Below the pieces are notes generated by a model. It was not told the DNA's origin. It searched no databases and worked only from the letters and a program-made list of their open reading frames with translations. Both the position numbers and the translations under genes were made by a program. A stretch of DNA of 8,519 bases from positions 1-8,519 of the forward strand of contig CAMYTM010000017.1 in the NCBI GenBank assembly GCA_947297555.1, given 5' to 3'. The first letter of the stretch is position 1; each line of letters begins with the position of its first letter. This stretch comes from an uncultured Mycoplasmatota bacterium. GTDB lineage: Bacteria > Bacillota_I > Bacilli_A > RF39 > UBA660. Positions 6,119 through 8,519 of this stretch are shown one piece after another.

Positions 6119-7388
6119 TCCCTTGATAATAATGTTTCAAAATATTTGTATAACTGCTTCCATTTTTTGCCATACCATTTGCTCCATACTGACTCATTCC
6201 AACACCATGCCCAAAACCTTGGGTGACAAATGTAACACCATTTTCTTTTTTGACAACATCAAAAGTAGCAGAACGTAAACCAAGCAAATTACGGAGTGCA
6301 ACACCAGTATAAATTTGTTTATCAATTTGCATATTTAAAACTCGATTGCCTTCGGTCTTACTTTGTATTTCGAAAGTTGTGTCATACGTCATTATGATTC
6401 CTAATTTAGTAGATAATTCTTCATAAGAAAAACTTTTTTCTGAAAGAAAAGTAGAACTTAAATTATCATAAGGACTTTCAACACTCACTAAATAAGGAAT
6501 GCTATTTCCCCACACATTTTTAGCATCTTCTGTCCAACCATTACTTGTCGAATGATAAACTGCATCTACAATTTCTCCTTGATAAGTTAAATACATTCCT
6601 TCTGTTTTTTCTGTAGCATTTTTTATTTTATTATAATAAGTAGAAAAACTACTTCCCCACATTTTTTTTAATTCTTCTATACTTTTATAATTTTGTGTAC
6701 TCGAATTATCTGTTAAACGAATATTTTTTTCTAAAGCACGAAGTGCATAAGTACGAGCGAGAATTGCTTGAGATTTTAAGGCTTCTACATGAAAAGATGC
6801 TGGCATTTCTGAGGCTACAACTCCTATTACATATTCTTCTAGTTCTAAATTTAAAACAGTACCATTTGTTCTATAAACGGTAACCATAGTTTTTGCTTCT
6901 TCTACTTTTAAAGTCTCTTCTTGTTCCTTATGTACAGTTGTAATCTTATCACTATTATTATCCTTGAAAGTATTTTTTACGCTAGAAGTTTCTTTTTTTA
7001 CATCTTGCTTTTCTTGTAAATCTTTTTCTGTTGCCTTTCCTTCTTCTTTTACTTGTTCTTCATTATTCACAAATATTCCTTCATTTTCTAAAGGAATATT
7101 TTCATCTTTTAAAGCAGAAATAGTATAATGAGTAAACGTTTCTAAACTTTTTACATCCTTTTTTGGATTTTCTAAAACAAGAGTTCCCACTACCATTCCA
7201 CTTACTAGAATTATAGCAGTAGTGCCTTTAAACATAATTTTATTATTTTTTATATATTCTTTAATTAAAGTCTTCAATTTTTTCTTTTTAGTTTTAGCAT
7301 TTAATTTAGCAAACTCTTGGCTTATATCCAAATAAATACACAATACTTCTTCATGATTTTTGTGCTTTATCTCATAATCATAAATCAT
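6099..7388 (-). CDS. spoIID: Stage II sporulation protein D (SpoIID/LytB amidase-enhancer domain), membrane anchored
   Basis: SpoIID is a lytic transglycosylase that, with SpoIIP and SpoIIM, thins septal peptidoglycan so the mother cell can engulf the forespore. Of 429 residues, 168-426 form the SpoIID domain: MVTVYRTNGTVLNLELEEYV (168-187), VVASEMPASFHVEALKSQAI (190-209) with E194 as probable catalytic Glu, YHSTSNGWTEDA (278-289), and GFGHGVGMSQYGANGMA (391-407), followed by HYYQGI. A membrane helix lies at about 52-72, after a 50-residue lysine-rich cytoplasmic start (MIYDYEIKHKNHEEVLCIYL...). A low-complexity Lys/Glu linker (about 105-166) spans the gap to the domain. Usual SpoIID proteins are 300-340 residues with the helix at the very N-terminus, so both the front segment and the linker are extra. 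A GTG at 7400 could extend it by four residues, but it would lie at or before the predicted transcription start. The catalytic domain has no cysteine. Confidence 0.9.
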   Translation of the reverse strand: MIYDYEIKHKNHEEVLCIYLDISQEFAKLNAKTKKKKLKTLIKEYIKNNKIMFKGTTAIILVSGMVVGTLVLENPKKDVKSLETFTHYTISALKDENIPLENEGIFVNNEEQVKEEGKATEKDLQEKQDVKKETSSVKNTFKDNNSDKITTVHKEQEETLKVEEAKTMVTVYRTNGTVLNLELEEYVIGVVASEMPASFHVEALKSQAILARTYALRALEKNIRLTDNSSTQNYKSIEELKKMWGSSFSTYYNKIKNATEKTEGMYLTYQGEIVDAVYHSTSNGWTEDAKNVWGNSIPYLVSVESPYDNLSSTFLSEKSFSYEELSTKLGIIMTYDTTFEIQSKTEGNRVLNMQIDKQIYTGVALRNLLGLRSATFDVVKKENGVTFVTQGFGHGVGMSQYGANGMAKNGSSYTNILKHYYQGITISHM

Positions 7389-7404
7389 AAACTTCACCAC
7401 TATT

Positions 7405-7433
7405 ATTGTTTCCTTGAATTGAAATTTTTATGA
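7405..7433 (-). promoter_or_regulatory. Candidate sigma E (mother-cell) promoter of spoIID
   Basis: On the minus strand TCATAAA (7433-7427), 14 bases and GAAACAAT (7412-7405) match the sigma E pattern kmATATT-N13/14-CATACAaT at about 5/7 and 6/8 (consensus from memory). spoIID is a classical sigma E gene. The predicted start near 7398 would exclude the GTG at 7400 and favour ATG 7388, whose ribosome binding site would be GGTGA in GTGGTGAAG. The promoter begins one or two bases after the preceding terminator. Confidence 0.45.
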
Positions 7434-7434
7434 C

Positions 7435-7467
7435 AAAAGAAAAAGAACTAACGAAAAAGTTCTTCTT
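7435..7467 (-). terminator. Rho-independent terminator of the HTH gene
   Basis: On the minus strand the arms AAGAACT (7464-7458) and AGTTCTT (7449-7443) pair perfectly around an 8-base loop, TTTTCGTT. Three more outer pairs, one of them G-U, extend the stem to 10 bp (7467-7440), and the run to 7435 is T-rich (TTTCTTTT). It starts 21 bases after the stop codon of the HTH gene and separates it from spoIID. The stem has few G-C pairs, so efficiency may be moderate. Confidence 0.65.
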
Positions 7468-7488
7468 ATATTTATGGTCTATTTTCTT

Positions 7489-8073
7489 TTACTCTTCCTC
7501 ATAGAATTCCATTTGATTTTTAAAAATCATTTCAATATCTTTTGTATCCAATTCCGCTTTATCCCACTTTGTACCAAAATAACGTAAAGTATTACAAAGT
7601 AACTCAATTTTTAGCCATTCACCGTCCATAGCAAGTTTTAACAACCCTGCTATTTTATTTACCATATACTTATTTAAAATCATCATATCCTTTTCTCCAA
7701 ATTTTCCTTCTACATGCATATCTTCGACAGGTCCATTTCGAAATATATAATGAGTGAAGGCTTTCGCTAGATAATCAATATTTTCTTCTTGCCACAATCT
7801 TTCTTTAGAATTGGTATTAAGAATAGCAAATAAAGAACTATTTTTCTCTTTATAACGAGCGTATAAATATTTAGCAGAGTTTTGAGAAATATTCCATTTT
7901 CTTCTTTTTGAGCGAACACTATCGGAACTTACACCATACAAATTTGCAATTACACTATTTGGAATATGCTCATCTATAAATAATTTTTCTAATTGTTCTT
8001 GGGAAATTTCTTCCCAATTTAATTGAACGCCACCTTTTTTCATTTCTTCTAATTCTTGATACGAATACAACAT
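7489..8073 (-). CDS. Helix-turn-helix protein of unknown function
   Basis: A 194-residue cytoplasmic protein that I do not recognise by name. Residues 27-61 look like a helix-turn-helix: EQLEKLFIDEHIPNSVIANL, then YGVSSDSVRSKRRKW (46-60), whose basic second helix is a probable DNA-recognition helix. The C-terminal half (95-190) is helical and contains FRNGPVEDMHVEGKF (111-125) followed by KDMMILNKYMVNK (128-140), which looks like a conserved block of an uncharacterised family rather than a known enzyme site. ATG 8073 is preceded by AGGA at 9 bases. It has its own sigma-A-like promoter and is followed by a hairpin terminator, so it is transcribed alone. The architecture suits a small transcription factor; an 18-bp palindrome upstream of its promoter is a candidate autoregulatory site (inference). 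No phage or transposon genes surround it. Confidence 0.65.
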   Translation of the reverse strand: MLYSYQELEEMKKGGVQLNWEEISQEQLEKLFIDEHIPNSVIANLYGVSSDSVRSKRRKWNISQNSAKYLYARYKEKNSSLFAILNTNSKERLWQEENIDYLAKAFTHYIFRNGPVEDMHVEGKFGEKDMMILNKYMVNKIAGLLKLAMDGEWLKIELLCNTLRYFGTKWDKAELDTKDIEMIFKNQMEFYEEE

Positions 8074-8103
8074 AACACCAATTCCTATCCACTTTTTGGA
8101 ATT

Positions 8104-8131
8104 ATTATAACATAGTATTTTTCACTTTCAA
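8104..8131 (-). promoter_or_regulatory. Sigma-A promoter of the HTH gene
   Basis: On the minus strand TTGAAA (8131-8126), a 16-base spacer and TATAAT (8109-8104) with an upstream TGn (extended -10, ...ATGTTATAAT) form a strong promoter. The predicted start near 8097 leaves a leader of about 24 bases before ATG 8073. This is the third copy in the window of the string TATGTTATA at a promoter. Confidence 0.65.
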
Positions 8132-8140
8132 GAAAATCTC

Positions 8141-8158
8141 ATAAGCAAATTTGTTTAT
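8141..8158. repeat. 18-bp near-perfect palindrome, candidate operator
   Basis: ATAAGCAAATTTGTTTAT reads the same on both strands apart from one mismatched pair (positions 5 and 14). It lies 10 bp upstream of the -35 of the HTH gene and touches the TGA stop codon of the membrane protein gene. The symmetry without a loop suits binding of a dimeric protein better than an RNA hairpin. A/T-rich DNA makes short palindromes by chance, so the role is uncertain. Confidence 0.35.
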
Positions 8159-8517
8159 CAAGTCTTGATGCTAAAATAAAAATTGACAATATTTTCTCTA
8201 AATAGAAATAAAACAAGGATAAAAAACATTAATATCATAAAAGATTTAGGACTATAATTATCTTCATGCGTTTTCCCTCTAATGATAATAAAACCAATTT
8301 CATCTAAAAAGATACCCATGCTTATCGCGTATAAATATAAATTAACATAAAAACTTGAAATAGAAAAAAGGATAATCATAAACAATAGTCCATACATCCA
8401 ATGATGCGTTCTAAAATTTTTTATAGTTGGACTAGGCTTATTAAAAACATCGCCCCCCACCGTTGTTAGCAAAATAGTTATCAGATTAACTAAAAAGTAT
8501 TTATCATGTAAAACCAT
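8158..8517 (-). CDS. Small polytopic membrane protein of unknown function (start at or beyond window edge)
   Basis: A 119-residue hydrophobic protein if read from ATG 8517, two bases from the window end. The frame stays open past the edge and no ribosome binding site can be seen, so the true start may lie further out. Hydrophobic stretches at about 8-22, 41-60, 62-82 and 92-114 suggest three or four membrane helices. The loops carry polar, potentially metal-binding residues: RTHHWMYG (36-43), FLDEIG (70-75) and KTHEDNYSPKS (82-92). Conserved-looking His/Asp/Glu residues near membrane helices hint at an enzyme or transporter, but I do not recognise the family with confidence. The gene ends in tandem stops TGA TAA. 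It has no clear terminator of its own before the HTH promoter. Confidence 0.55.
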   Translation of the reverse strand: MVLHDKYFLVNLITILLTTVGGDVFNKPSPTIKNFRTHHWMYGLLFMIILFSISSFYVNLYLYAISMGIFLDEIGFIIIRGKTHEDNYSPKSFMILMFFILVLFLFRENIVNFYFSIKT

Positions 8518-8519
8518 AG

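Noticed and set aside
6087..6278. Plus-strand ORF across the gpr/spoIID junction
   Set aside because: It is out of frame with gpr and antisense to the conserved C-terminus of SpoIID.
6695..6883. Plus-strand ORF opposite spoIID
   Set aside because: It is antisense to the conserved SpoIID domain and Leu/Tyr-rich without motifs.
1..8519. CRISPR array, tRNA/rRNA genes, insertion sequence or prophage
   Set aside because: No direct repeats with regular spacing, no cloverleaf-like segment and no transposase, integrase or structural phage gene were seen while reading both strands.

Overview
The window is AT-rich (by eye under 30 % G+C) and densely coded on both strands. Two genes are specific to endospore formers: a gpr-type germination protease and spoIID. 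Together with AGGTGA/AAGGA-type ribosome binding sites and sigma-A-like promoters, they point to a spore-forming member of the Bacillota. The compact, very AT-rich style would fit an uncultured gut lineage of Bacilli (Erysipelotrichia/Mollicutes-like), but that placement is inference. All visible Trp codons are TGG and every ORF reads through under code 11, so the standard bacterial code is adequate.

Left part (1-2661, all minus strand). The window opens with the N-terminal 80 residues of a class I SAM-dependent rRNA-methyltransferase-like protein cut by the edge. Upstream of it is a protein carrying a DnaG-type CHC2 zinc finger but no visible primase catalytic domain. Next is a two-gene operon: a Fic-domain protein (Fic motif and N-terminal inhibitory motif both intact) followed 15 bp later by a transglutaminase-like Cys-His-Asp protein.

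Middle part (2662-5336). An M3-like zinc metallopeptidase is transcribed divergently from fic. It runs head-on, with no intergenic base, into a FAD-dependent oxidoreductase fused to a C-terminal Rieske [2Fe-2S] domain.

Sporulation part (5337-7464). An unusually short gpr (plus strand) and a spoIID with an extra N-terminal cytoplasmic segment (minus strand) converge and overlap by 20 bp at their 3' ends. The sequence upstream of gpr resembles a forespore (sigma F/G) promoter and that upstream of spoIID a mother-cell (sigma E) promoter, so the overlapping pair would be expressed in different cells.

Right part (7464-8519, minus strand). A hairpin terminator closes a gene for an unrecognised helix-turn-helix protein, which has its own sigma-A-like promoter and a near-perfect 18-bp palindrome upstream. 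The window ends in a small polytopic membrane protein at or near its start codon.

No rRNA, tRNA, insertion sequence, CRISPR array or prophage was seen, and no gap without a gene exceeds about 110 bp. Most genes look like ordinary chromosomal genes. The least explained items are the fic/transglutaminase operon, the CHC2-only protein, the minimal GPR, the SpoIID architecture and the HTH protein.
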